Under the pieces are notes generated by a model that saw only the letters and a program-made list of their open reading frames with translations, had not been told where the DNA came from and ran no database searches. Source: Hymenopellis radicata (Eukaryota; Basidiomycota; Agaricomycetes; Agaricales; Physalacriaceae). From it: a stretch of DNA of 64,000 bases. Made by a program: the position numbers and the translations under genes. The stretch's first letter is position 1. Every line of letters starts with the position of its first letter. Location of the stretch: positions 1 to 64,000 of the forward strand of contig JADNRX010000190.1 of the NCBI GenBank assembly GCA_015501595.1. Reading direction: 5' to 3'. Below, piece by piece: positions 54,764-64,000 of the stretch.

Positions 54764-55428
54764 CTTTACATGGTTTTTCCTAGTCTGTTTACATACGTCG
54801 TTACCGATTTATTCGTATATATTTTATCATTTGCACGCCTTCTGCGCACATCGACACAATTGCGTGCATTCGCCGCGAGTTTTTAGAGAACGTAACGTCT
54901 CGCGCACCTTTGCTGAGCCGCCCGACGTAGCGCATTGTGTTTCAGTCGGAGATTGAATATGCCGTGTTCTCCGTGTTTCGGCTTTTCTTCCGCGTTCACG
55001 CCTTGTCCTTCGTCGCATCCCAGCTCGCTTTTACTAGCAGTGTACCCACGAAGGCCGAATGACACGAAACTTCTCCGTGCTAATAGCACTCTACTGCTGA
55101 GAACGCGCTGGCTCTCACTTTTTGCAACGGTTTCTTGTGCGTCTCCACGTCTGTGCTCCATTCATCTCTGCGTGCTCATGCGATGAGACTGGATGTCCTC
55201 CTTCTTTTATTCTCCAATCTCCCATTTCCTTGCTAATTCCCTCTATGCCGAAGCCGACTAGTTATACTTACTCGCAGTGTCTTCCGACCGTGGCCCCTTG
55301 TCCTAACGGATATGGCGCCTTCATTTCGAGATTGACCACATTTTTACATGGGAGGTTGAAATCAGGCACGACGACACTGCTTTTTTTACTCTCTCCTTCC
55401 TTTTTGCGCCTAACACTGTGTTGATAGG

Positions 55429-56235
55429 TGTAGGGCTCGATTATGTTATACGGACACAGGTAGCACGGATGTTATAACGTACACAGGCTCCGAATGTACA
55501 CCTCGTCTAAAGACCACCATCATCCGAGTGTCTGTGTGACTAGCCGAGTCCCAGTACCTACATCTGGTGACCACCGCACTTCGAACCACCAGCAGCCTCC
55601 AGATTCCAGAGTCTGATCGCTACCGATTGCGTCGACAAGCCCACATTGTCCGTTATCACTCGCCATCACCGTCACCGTATTCCACGCATTGCGCATCATT
55701 TGAACGGCCGTACATCAGAGGATTTGACATTGGGATGAGAAGAGAAGTGTTGTCGAACGTTCTGGTCGTGATAGAGGGGATTGTAACAGGCCAGGCAGAG
55801 TTGGACGGTCAACGGACCGAGTATCCGCTTTGAGAGCGCTGGGAGCCCAGCATTCCGAGACGGCATAGATCATAACAGGCCAGGGAGGTTACGAAGAGCA
55901 CCGAATGCTCACCTCTACGTACTGGGAGCCCAATGATTGCCACTCATTCCTCACTCGACATATGTTTCCACTGCCACCGCCAATCACATTCATTCCATCC
56001 GACGCCCGCCGCTGTCATTGATCGCTATTGCATTCTGCTTTGTGTTTGTGTAGGCATTCAGCAGATCAACCCGAAGGTTGATATTTCAAGTTTGTATGGG
56101 ATGTAGGGCTCGATTATGTTATACGGACACAGGTAGCACGGATCTTATAACGTACACAGGCTCCGAATGTACACCTCGTCTAAAGACCACCATCATCCGA
56201 GTGTCTGTGTGACTAGCCGAGTCCCAGTACCTACA
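55429..56235. mobile_element. TRIM (miniature LTR element), 807 bp
   Basis: Two 134-bp direct repeats, 55429-55562 and 56102-56235, begin TGTAGGGCTCG and end CCTACA, with one mismatch seen (position 20 of the word CACGGATGTTATAACG versus CACGGATCTTATAACG). TAGG flanks both sides; the empty site TTGATAGGCTTTGCG is present at 19483. The interior of 539 bp starts TCTGGTGACC (primer-site position) and ends GTATGGGA (purine tract) and has no coding capacity. Confidence 0.88.
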
Positions 56236-56525
56236 TAGGCCTTGCGTAAGCGGTGGTGATCTACGTCTTTCCGTCCTCTATCTACGCCTAAGACGTCAGA
56301 CACCTCGTGCCATGTTCCCCGTCCTCTCTCCATCTCCAAGCTCTTACGCTGAGTAGGTCGGGTTACTTTTCCACGGCCACTTATGGTCCTCGAACGTCAG
56401 CGCGTACGTTGTCCTTCACCATCGTTTTCATTTATTGATGCACGAGGACGAAATAGCGGAAAGTCAAATCTCCGATGGGCCAGCTCTTGCACAAGTAAGG
56501 ACGGTAGAAATTCTCGACGATTCTG

Positions 56526-56529
<4 letters not shown>

Positions 56530-56573
<44 letters not shown>
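56530..56573 (+). repeat. Homopolymer run of 44 C
   Basis: An uninterrupted C tract lies between ATTCTGTTAA and AACCCGGTCACTTG. The equivalent place in copy A1 (about 20118) reads ATTCTGTGACCACTTG without a run. The tract could be a real expansion or an assembly artefact. Confidence 0.85.
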
Positions 56574-56575
<2 letters not shown>

Positions 56576-57240
56576 CCCGGTCACTTGTCCTACTGGAAAG
56601 GTGCCTCACTTCCCCAAGTCTGCGCGTGCCGATAACGCCTTTTTCTTCCATCGACGGTACTCATTTTGTGCCTTGGTGGTTGTGCGGGCGCCTCGATGCG
56701 GTGTCCTGGTCCACGCTCCCTCTGGCGGGGGCAGGGCGTTCGAGCCGATGCTTGTTGAAGTCAGATTAAGACTGGTTTGGGAATCCCCTCCGAGGCCCCA
56801 TGGTCTACTGGATATGGTGTCTCAATAACATTCTCGTAGTTCCGAGTCGTTACTGTTTTGCTGTAAAGGTTCAATCATGCTCCAATTTTTCGGGGGCTTG
56901 CTCTTTTCCTTCTTGCCTCGCATTTCTTTGCGCCTAACACTGGAAGACGCATCTTCGTGCAAGGAATGACTCTTGTTTTGAGTACTAGGTAGGTAGATGT
57001 GTTTATTGTGCTGGCTCCCGATTGCGTCGAGGTTACGAGTACGCAGCGACACCTTTATTGGTAAGTCGTGCCGTGTCCCCTCTGAAAGCATTCATCAAGC
57101 TTCTTCTATTTTCCTTATCCGCCGAGGCCACTTATCCTATCGGAAAGGGGGCTTGTGAATTGAATACGATAAAGGAGTTTTTGCAGACCAGGTCGGTTTT
57201 TAAGTTGCGTACATGGCCAGTACATCTGCCGGAGTGACTC

Positions 57241-57715
57241 GTCCTCATCGCAATTTCTTCTATTTCTATTGCTCGGGGACCCGTCATACCTCTTCGAGTA
57301 TCGCTTTCTTGTGCCACGGAACGGATTTCGTAGACTGGTATCTATTGACCCATTGCACTTCGGGGACTGTCGCCATCCCCGCAGCAGCCGCGGAAGGGCT
57401 TGTAGGAGAATCTTCTTCAACGAGGTTGTTGAACGAGGAAATGCAACGTTGAACCTGGGGCCGCAGCCATGGACATTTTCAGTCGGAGATTGGATATACC
57501 CTCGTTCCGCTTCTCTTCCTTGTCCGCGCCTTTCTGGCTTGCTTGACGGAATGACACCAGACCTTTACGTTACTACTGCTGAGAACGCGCTGGCACCCAC
57601 TCTTCGCGATGGTTCCTTCTTCTCTGTCAGACGTCTGTGCTGTGCGTGCTCACTCACCAGTCGATGATTCTCCAACCTCTCGTATCCTTGCTAGTTCCCT
57701 CTTACCATGTCTGTG
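57241..57715 (+). repeat. Repeat family A, copy A4 (continues at 63757-64000)
   Basis: A4 follows A3 head to tail: CAGTCGGAGATTG occurs at 54939 and again at 57480. Without the TRIM the distance is about 1.73 kb, the likely unit length. It is cut by the copia element at 57716; the sequence resumes at 63752 with CTGTGCCGAAGGCGACTA, matching A1 at 19308 onward. Confidence 0.8.
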
Positions 57716-58002
57716 TGTCACTCTGGGAAACCTAGACAGACGACGTACACGCGTAAGCTCCTCAGTCAAGCCGTGATGGTGGTCAAAGACTGTATTACCT
57801 AGACAGACGACGTACACGCGTAAGCTAGTATGGTAGATAAGTACTAGGTAATATGATGAATGGAATGCACATACCTCCTCAGTCAAGCCGTGATGGTGGT
57901 CAAAGACTGAGGAGGGAAAACGCCCACGCCGAAGCCATATCGCCACGCCCACGTGCTCCGATCATCCAGCTGGAAGATAACCAAGAGGCTACAACGCCGA
58001 CA
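57716..58002 (-). repeat. 3' LTR of the copia element
   Basis: 287 bp, identical on reading to 63465-63751. The gag-pol stop codon lies 11-14 nt inside it. Confidence 0.93.
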
Positions 58003-61000
58003 CACCCCCATCTTCCGAGCTGGAAGATCTGTCCACTAAACCGAGATAGAGGCAATGTTTCTTGTGGAGAACAGGGTCCAATGCCTTCGTAAAGATATCC
58101 GCCGTCATGTCACTGGTACTGATCCACGAGCTGCGAAATGCACCGGAAGAGAGGTGTTCACGTATGAAGTGATAACGGATGTCGATGTGCTTCATGCGCG
58201 CGGTGTTGGATGGCTTCGAGGCAGTATCAAGGGACCCTTGATTGTCGGCTAACATTGGGAAGGGTTTAGGGAGTGGCATCTGGTACGTCGTCGCGAAGAG
58301 GCGCAACCAGATAGACTCCTTCATTCCATGCGTCATGGCCATGTACTCCGACTCTGTGGATGATAGAGCGATAGTGCGCTGTTTAACGGAGGACCAGGAT
58401 ATAAGAGCGTCGTGGAGGAAGACGGCATAGCCGGATATACTTTTTCGGTCACTCTCGTCAGTGGCCCAATCAGCGTCTGTGAAGGTAGCGTCACCGCGGG
58501 GTAAAGCGTCGGGTCCAACACGTTCCTTGATATAGGCGGAGCCATACTCAAGGGCATATGAGCGCGTGCCGGAGAGATAGCGGAGGACACCTTTGGCGGC
58601 GAGGACATGGACGCGACGGGGGTTGGAGTTGAATTGTCCAAGCGCCATGGCGGCATACGCGATATCAGGACGAGTGGTGAGAGCGAGGTAAAGGATGGAA
58701 CCGACAAGGGCTTGATAGTAGGCCGTGAGTTTGTCGTCGGGTATGTCAGGCAGGGCGTTCGGCGGGGACTCTGGGAGGAGGTGCAGGCGAGTGCGGAGGG
58801 GGACAGGAGATGTAGTACAAGTAAGCATATTGTAAGTAGTAAGTAAGTCTATCGTAAAGTGTTCTTGAGAGATAAAGATTTTTCTTGCAGGGCGGTCGCG
58901 AGTAATGGTGATACCTAGATAGCGGGTTGCTGGTCCAAGATCCTTGACTTCGTATTTCAAGCGGATTTGCGCGATAAGCCAGGCATAAAGGGCGGGACTG
59001 TTGGTGACAACGAGACCATCATCGACATGGACAGGGATCGTAATGAAGACTCGGTCCTGGCCTGGTAGAAGGACGATTGACGAGTCCGGAGGAGAAGTCC
59101 ACGAAGCATGAAATACGGCGTTGTCCACGGGAGAAGGATGGAGTCCGATACTGCGGAGAGTAGACGCGAGTTCGTTGAACCATTCATAGCCAGCTTGTTT
59201 TAAGCCGTATATCGCACGACGGCATCTGAGGACGGTGGAAGGATCTGAAAGAGGGAAGCCAGGGATCTGCTTCATGTAGATCTCATCAGTGAGGGACGCG
59301 TTGAGAAATGCAGTCTTGATATCGAACGTGTATAGCTCCAAATCATACTTCGCGGCATATGCGATGCACCCACGGATGCTTGCCATCTTCGCCACCGGTG
59401 CATAAGAGTTCTTGTAGTCCTCGGGACCTTGCCGGTGACCATGCGCGACAAGCCTTGCTTTATAGCGTTCGATTTCGTTCGTGACCTCGTGCCTTTTGTA
59501 ATCGAATACCCACTTCAAACCTATGGGGTGCCGGCCCTTCGGTAGAGTGGTCTCCTCGAAAACTTCGTTCTTTCCCATCGCTTCAAGCTCTTCCTTCATC
59601 GCTTGCCTCCAGGTTCCAGCATCGGGCCGTGCCAGGGCCTCCTGAGGAGTAGCTGGAGGACGCGAGAGGTCCCACGTTCTAGGTGTCGTGGAAGCGTGGG
59701 ATAGGAAGACAGTAGGAAATGCGGTTATATATTCGGCCTCTAGAGCGTCAAAGGCGTCATCTTGGGATGGAAGGATCTCCTCAAGACAGAAGAGGGAGGA
59801 AAAATCGGCGATTACTTCGGGAGAAGGAAGCGGAAGGCCAGCGTAAGCAAATCGCGTCGCTTGAATCATATCCAGAGTCTCCTGATAACCAGTGTGTAGT
59901 GCCGCAAGACCAGATGGGGATATATCGTTCTTCAGTGAGCGTTTGGGCTTGCGAAGGGCGATAGGAAGATCACCGTTCTCATCAGGAGTCTGAAAAGGGA
60001 CGTCTAGAAAGGTCGCTTTGGAGCTCAGCTTGCCAGGGCTGGACTCGTTGAAGACCGCATGGTTGACAGTGTGATAGGTCCCCTTCAAGTCACGAACAAT
60101 CCACCCAACAGAGTTTTCAGGGTAACCGACAAAGATCGCCTCGTATGCTTTGGGACCACCCTTCTTCCTTTCCTCCTTCTTCAGATGAACGAATACCTGA
60201 CACCCCCATACTCGAAGATTCGAGAGGTCAGGCTTTCGTCCCTTGCGCAGTTCATACGCAGTGACATTCTTCGGGAGGGCAGAGGAAGGTAGACGAACGA
60301 AGAGGTAGGCGGCGGTGGAGACGGCGTCGGCCCAAAAACTTGCGGGTAAACCTGCATGAACCATGAGAGTCTGGGCGTGGACCTCGATTGTCTGGATGAA
60401 TCGCTCAATCTTCCCATTCTGTTGATGCGCATAGGGAACAGTGATCTGATGCTGAATCCCACGAGCTCGGAGGTGCGCGCCAAGGTCACCATGTGTAAAC
60501 TCTTTCGCGCCATCAGAACGGACCATTTTTATAGGGCGACCCATCTCGAGTTCGATAGACGCCTCAAAGTCGAGGTACACGGGAAATACATCCGACTTGT
60601 GTCGAACTGGTGAGGCTTCACCCCAGTTGGTCTTATCGTCCAAGAGAGCGATGAAGTATCGTTCCTTGCGGGGAGAGACAACCGGATACGGACCACAGGT
60701 ATCGAGGTGGATGAGGTCGCAAGGATTTTCTGCGCGCTTCGCGTTATTCTCATAGGGAAATGCAGGAAGGCGACCCATGATACAAGACGGGCATTCGCAA
60801 TTCATGATTTTTCCGTCCCATTTGATTCCTGTAGCGTAGGACCCAGTGAGCATGTCAGTGGTGGCTTGCTTTCCGGAATGATAGAGACGACAGTGCCATG
60901 TGTACCAGTCGTCTTTTGGTTTCACGAAAGGGACGGGCATGCCAGCAAATACGACATCATCAGGGAAATTGTCGATGGAATCAGATGGTGGGGAGAGCGT

Positions 61001-63211
61001 TGCAGCATGCAGGAAAGTCAACCGCTTCACGACCCTTGCAGCGAATACAACACGGCCAAGAGTTTCGTGTGCACGGGGGAAATAGAAGCGAGTGAATTGC
61101 CGCCCAAAGAGCAAAGACATTCCACGCTCCGTAAGTGCGCCGACTGAGAGAAGGTTGATGGGAACATCAGGCGCGTGGACACAGTCGTGTAAGATGAGGA
61201 TGACGTGACGACCATCGACAGTTCGGACGCGAAGACGAACCTCGCCGCGCCCAGTCGTGGTCAGGATACCGCAATTCGCTGTCTTGATGCGAACAGAATC
61301 GTCAAGTTCATACGTCCAGAACGCAGATCGGTCGCGAAAAATGTGGATGGTGCAGCCCGAATCAGCAAGACAGGAACAGCGAGCGGCAATCTCTTGGACT
61401 TCTGGTGTGTGCATAGCGTCGAGGAATTTGGTACCAGGAGGAGAGGGTTCAGCTGCCGCGGCAACAAACGACACATACGAGAAAATCATGTCGTCATTTG
61501 AGGCGAAGGCTGCAACAGGTTCATCTATATCTGGTACGTCTGCGTCAGGATCCAAATCATCTAGCGGATCCACCTCATCCGCCACATAAGCACGTCCACC
61601 CCCAGGCTTCGGCACCGGTGCACGATTCCTATCATCGCGAGTGCGCGTATCCCTTTGATCCTGCACCTGAGAGGCAGATGGTCCGTTGGCAGCGGAGTCT
61701 GACTGGGCAGGGCGAGTATTCTGATGTGATTGGGATCGCGGAGTGATGGGATTCGACGCTGAGGCGTTAGGTTTCGAGTAGTGGAGTACGGCGACATTAT
61801 GAAGATCCTGGCACGCCTGGGTGAAATATGCTTGGTTGACAATCCACGGAGTTCTTGTACACGCATTGGTGATGTCGCCTTTGATACCAGAGAATCCATA
61901 CGAAGGATAGAGATTTTTGGCAAAGTTGATAAGGATCTCGGTCCAGACGATAGGATATCCCGCGGAGACAAGCGCAGACACAGTACTCCTCCATTTCTCG
62001 ATGAATCTGTCTGTGGCTTCCAGTCCAACGAGACACTGAAAGGAGCGGAGGGACTCGCGTAGGTCGTAGCCGGTGATAACGTCAGAGATGCCGTACGTTG
62101 TGCGAAGATACTGGTAGAGAGTGCGCGCATTCAGGTCTGGAGTGTCCTCAACCGATGGCAGCGAGAGGTAGAGGTTGGGAGACAACGCGGCAGTGAGAAT
62201 CTGCTGGGCAGTCGCGTCTTTCTTAGCCCATGCATTGAACGCGGCGAGCTCAGCATCCGAGAAGTTTTCCGGTAACATCGGCGGGTAGACAGGTCGACGT
62301 TGGGGCGGAACTGTCCCGGCACGCAGTTCATCCGGCGTAGGCTCGTCGCATACAAGATTCAGAACCGAGTACTGAAGAAGCAGTTGAATCGTCGGGCGAT
62401 GCCACGCAATCCAGTTTTTCCGTCCCACCAGTTTCGTGATGTGCCCCGCGGAAGAAGTTGAAAAAGAAGGAGAGGAATCAAAACGTAGCGAAGCGGGATC
62501 TATATGTATAACCGGAGGAGCCGGCTGTATATACTGTTGATTTACATACGGGACTTGTGCAGGAGCGGGAGCAGGAGGAGCGGGACGAGTATGATGGGGA
62601 ACAGGAGGAGGCGGAGGAGGATTATTAGCCGGCTGCGCCGGTTGTGGATGAGGAATTGGATTCGGCTGAGCCGGTTGAGGAGGAGCGTGAAACTGCGGAG
62701 CTGGTTGGGAAGGAGGAACATAAATCGGCTGGGCCGGGTGAGGATAGTAAAAGGAATACGGAGGTTGTTGATAAGCTACAGAGGGATCATTCTGGTAAAA
62801 CATGGGGACGGTGCCCTGAGGTACGTAATAAGGAGGCGACGCCTGCTGGCCCTGACGCGTGTAGAAATGAGGACGCGGGGCCTGGAAGCCCTGGTACCCA
62901 TTTCGCTGCGCGAATGTTATAGGATCAGGGTGCTGGGCAGAGATGCCGGCGGGAGTGGTATAAATAGGAAATTGTTGTGAAACGGAAGTAGCGTAAAAAG
63001 GGTCCGCGGGGACAGGCACGGCACCGATAGGAGTCGTCTGGAAAGTGGCAAAGCCGTGCGATTGCTGATTGTTCTGGTCTGGTTGGTTTGTCTTGGAGCG
63101 ACGAGCACGCGGATGTTGTGCGACCGAGCCAGTGGCCGAAACGTTCGCCGGGTTACCTTGGGTGTTACCATCGACCGACGGATGCGTATGCTGGTCCGGA
63201 GTCCGATACAT
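57989..63211 (-). CDS. Copia Gag-Pol polyprotein, about 1740 aa
   Basis: ATG at 63211 (the frame is open a little further). Order: a Pro/Gln-rich N-terminus (about residues 80-240); a Gag core with ITKLVGRKNWIAWHRPTI and YLRTTYGI but no CCHC knuckle; protease CLADSGCTIH; integrase with WHCRLYHSG, CECPSC, LDTCGPY, RSDGAKEF and HQQNGKIERFIQT; RT with GLKWVFDYKR, YKARLVAHG, TFDIKTAFLNA, IYGLKQAGYEW and HVDDGLVV (catalytic DD); RNase H with TDADWATD, STESEYMA, LADNQGS, HIDIRYHFIRE and DMTADIFTK. All catalytic residues appear present and there is no internal stop. The frame ends inside the 3' LTR, so the purine tract is translated. It copies element RNA in a cytoplasmic particle and inserts DNA in the nucleus. 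Domain order PR-IN-RT-RH is diagnostic of copia. Confidence 0.95.
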   Translation of the reverse strand: MYRTPDQHTHPSVDGNTQGNPANVSATGSVAQHPRARRSKTNQPDQNNQQSHGFATFQTTPIGAVPVPADPFYATSVSQQFPIYTTPAGISAQHPDPITFAQRNGYQGFQAPRPHFYTRQGQQASPPYYVPQGTVPMFYQNDPSVAYQQPPYSFYYPHPAQPIYVPPSQPAPQFHAPPQPAQPNPIPHPQPAQPANNPPPPPPVPHHTRPAPPAPAPAQVPYVNQQYIQPAPPVIHIDPASLRFDSSPSFSTSSAGHITKLVGRKNWIAWHRPTIQLLLQYSVLNLVCDEPTPDELRAGTVPPQRRPVYPPMLPENFSDAELAAFNAWAKKDATAQQILTAALSPNLYLSLPSVEDTPDLNARTLYQYLRTTYGISDVITGYDLRESLRSFQCLVGLEATDRFIEKWRSTVSALVSAGYPIVWTEILINFAKNLYPSYGFSGIKGDITNACTRTPWIVNQAYFTQACQDLHNVAVLHYSKPNASASNPITPRSQSHQNTRPAQSDSAANGPSASQVQDQRDTRTRDDRNRAPVPKPGGGRAYVADEVDPLDDLDPDADVPDIDEPVAAFASNDDMIFSYVSFVAAAAEPSPPGTKFLDAMHTPEVQEIAARCSCLADSGCTIHIFRDRSAFWTYELDDSVRIKTANCGILTTTGRGEVRLRVRTVDGRHVILILHDCVHAPDVPINLLSVGALTERGMSLLFGRQFTRFYFPRAHETLGRVVFAARVVKRLTFLHAATLSPPSDSIDNFPDDVVFAGMPVPFVKPKDDWYTWHCRLYHSGKQATTDMLTGSYATGIKWDGKIMNCECPSCIMGRLPAFPYENNAKRAENPCDLIHLDTCGPYPVVSPRKERYFIALLDDKTNWGEASPVRHKSDVFPVYLDFEASIELEMGRPIKMVRSDGAKEFTHGDLGAHLRARGIQHQITVPYAHQQNGKIERFIQTIEVHAQTLMVHAGLPASFWADAVSTAAYLFVRLPSSALPKNVTAYELRKGRKPDLSNLRVWGCQVFVHLKKEERKKGGPKAYEAIFVGYPENSVGWIVRDLKGTYHTVNHAVFNESSPGKLSSKATFLDVPFQTPDENGDLPIALRKPKRSLKNDISPSGLAALHTGYQETLDMIQATRFAYAGLPLPSPEVIADFSSLFCLEEILPSQDDAFDALEAEYITAFPTVFLSHASTTPRTWDLSRPPATPQEALARPDAGTWRQAMKEELEAMGKNEVFEETTLPKGRHPIGLKWVFDYKRHEVTNEIERYKARLVAHGHRQGPEDYKNSYAPVAKMASIRGCIAYAAKYDLELYTFDIKTAFLNASLTDEIYMKQIPGFPLSDPSTVLRCRRAIYGLKQAGYEWFNELASTLRSIGLHPSPVDNAVFHASWTSPPDSSIVLLPGQDRVFITIPVHVDDGLVVTNSPALYAWLIAQIRLKYEVKDLGPATRYLGITITRDRPARKIFISQEHFTIDLLTTYNMLTCTTSPVPLRTRLHLLPESPPNALPDIPDDKLTAYYQALVGSILYLALTTRPDIAYAAMALGQFNSNPRRVHVLAAKGVLRYLSGTRSYALEYGSAYIKERVGPDALPRGDATFTDADWATDESDRKSISGYAVFLHDALISWSSVKQRTIALSSTESEYMAMTHGMKESIWLRLFATTYQMPLPKPFPMLADNQGSLDTASKPSNTARMKHIDIRYHFIREHLSSGAFRSSWISTSDMTADIFTKALDPVLHKKHCLYLGLVDRSSSSEDGGVSAL
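58003..58016 (-). other. Polypurine tract
   Basis: On minus GGAAGATGGGGGTG directly precedes the 3' LTR start. It starts plus-strand DNA synthesis and here is also the coding sequence for the Pol C-terminus. Confidence 0.8.
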
Positions 63212-63453
63212 GATGACGTGGAGGAAAAAGGCGAATATATGCGTGTCGTTCCGCTGCTGCACGGGAAAGGCGTCCGTGAGATGGCAGATGAAGGCAGGAA
63301 AGGACGTCTGCCGTACCTAGAAGCGCGCGAAAAATGGCAGGAATGATACGGTGGCAATAATGCGGGAAATCAGGGTCCAGGCGAGTCCGAGGCGGATGGC
63401 GATACTACGAGGGCAGTACGCGTCGTAAAGTCCAAGGATTCAGAGCAGGGAAA

Positions 63454-63464
63454 GGCCCATAACC
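63454..63464 (-). other. Primer binding site (half-tRNA type)
   Basis: Directly next to the 5' LTR, on minus, reads GGTTATGGGCC. Its complement GGCCCATAACC has a CAT anticodon in an anticodon-stem context like that of initiator tRNA-Met. Copia of Drosophila and Ty5 prime from an internally cut initiator tRNA-Met; the same is inferred here. Confidence 0.6.
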
Positions 63465-63751
63465 TGTCACTCTGGGAAACCTAGACAGACGACGTACACG
63501 CGTAAGCTCCTCAGTCAAGCCGTGATGGTGGTCAAAGACTGTATTACCTAGACAGACGACGTACACGCGTAAGCTAGTATGGTAGATAAGTACTAGGTAA
63601 TATGATGAATGGAATGCACATACCTCCTCAGTCAAGCCGTGATGGTGGTCAAAGACTGAGGAGGGAAAACGCCCACGCCGAAGCCATATCGCCACGCCCA
63701 CGTGCTCCGATCATCCAGCTGGAAGATAACCAAGAGGCTACAACGCCGACA
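63465..63751 (-). repeat. 5' LTR of the copia element
   Basis: 287 bp; upstream LTR with respect to the minus-strand gag-pol gene, so it should carry the promoter. Confidence 0.93.
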
Positions 63752-64000
63752 CTGTGCCGAAGGCGACTAATTATACCTACTCGTGTCTTCGGACCGTGGC
63801 CTCTTGTCCTAACGGATATGGCACCTCTACGTGCGCAAGCTTGTTTTTACATGGGGGAGGCTCAGATCTGACAAGAGCACCATGTCCATGTGGCGGACGC
63901 GACTAGACGTGACGCGGTACTCCTCCTACTCTCAGTAGCAGCGTTTAATCCCCCCACTGATGATGCTTCGCCTATGTGGGTGTATGGTAACTGCATTCGT

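Larger units (their letters stand above)
54880..57240 (+). repeat. Repeat family A, copy A3
   Basis: It follows A1 closely from 19000 on (TAGCAGTGTACCCACGAAG, ACGCGCTGGCTCTCAC, GCGATGAGACTGGATGTCCT) through 20570 and the A1 pieces at 26850 and 38086. It is interrupted by the TRIM at 55429-56235 and carries a 44-C run at 56530. It shows the undisturbed sequence at the sites where A1 carries the P-like element and the outer hAT. Confidence 0.82.
57716..63751 (-). mobile_element. Ty1/copia LTR retrotransposon, 6036 bp, complete
   Basis: Two 287-bp LTRs (57716-58002 and 63465-63751), TGTCAC..CGACA, look identical on reading. They are flanked by the 5-bp direct repeat CTGTG (57711-57715, 63752-63756). 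The interior on minus has a primer site next to the 5' LTR, one gag-pol frame and a purine tract next to the 3' LTR. The empty site is in copy A1 at about 19305. Each LTR holds two internal direct repeats (CCTAGACAGACGACGTACAC at +15 and +85; CAGTCAAGCCGTGATGG at +46 and +163). Identical LTRs and an open frame indicate a very recent insertion. Confidence 0.95.

Noticed and set aside
62504..63346. Plus-strand ORFs over the copia 5' region
   Set aside because: They mirror the Pro/Gln-rich Gag frame on the opposite strand and have no motif of their own.
1..64000. CRISPR array
   Set aside because: The direct repeats are long, diverged tandem units or transposon ends, not short repeats with unique spacers, and the genome is eukaryotic.

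Overview
The window looks like genomic DNA of a mushroom-forming basidiomycete (Agaricomycete). Genes carry many introns of about 45-60 bp with GT..AG ends and CTAAC/CTGAC-like branch sites. The gene families are typical of that group: F-box/LRR, BTB, ankyrin+MYND, GH17-like, amino-acid permease and NAPE-PLD-like. The transposons are also of types common in Agaricomycetes. No bacterial operon, CRISPR array, rRNA or convincing tRNA gene was seen. All calls come from reading the sequence; no search was run.

Layout. 1-0.53 kb: 163-bp tandem repeat. 0.8-18.1 kb: host gene region with an LRR-type gene, an intact six-exon gene of unknown function, a homeodomain gene, a BTB pseudogene split by a hAT-type MITE, a TA-flanked MITE, a NAPE-PLD-like gene, a GH17-like gene, an amino-acid permease and an F-box gene. 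Several of these show single-nucleotide frame breaks. 18.7-50.4 kb: a deep nest of mobile elements. A dispersed non-coding repeat (family A) is split by (i) a 6267-bp P-like element carrying one continuous gene that joins a Ulp1-type protease, a zinc finger and a DDE transposase, (ii) an 11172-bp hAT-type element with an 8-bp target duplication, and (iii) a hAT element with a multi-exon transposase. Inside (ii) lies a LINE, itself split by a 1507-bp TA-flanked element and a 1144-bp non-autonomous hAT. A second non-autonomous hAT (1339 bp) sits beside the LINE. Repeat families A and B and small inverted-repeat elements fill 42-50 kb. 50.5-54.8 kb: a gene island with an ankyrin-MYND gene, an HNH-like gene and an intact 299-aa gene. 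54.9-64 kb: tandem copies of family A, split by an 807-bp TRIM (mini-LTR) element and by a complete Ty1/copia element with identical 287-bp LTRs.

How the parts relate. Uninterrupted copies of family A in the same window act as empty-site controls for five insertions (P-like, outer hAT, TRIM, copia, and the left edge of the hAT at 38.4 kb), so those junctions can be read exactly. Removing the two elements from the LINE, with one target duplication each, gives one open frame of 1992 codons. The two non-autonomous hATs share end sequence with the hAT that carries a transposase and may depend on it. Most likely the elements accumulated by repeated insertion into an existing repeat cluster between two gene islands.
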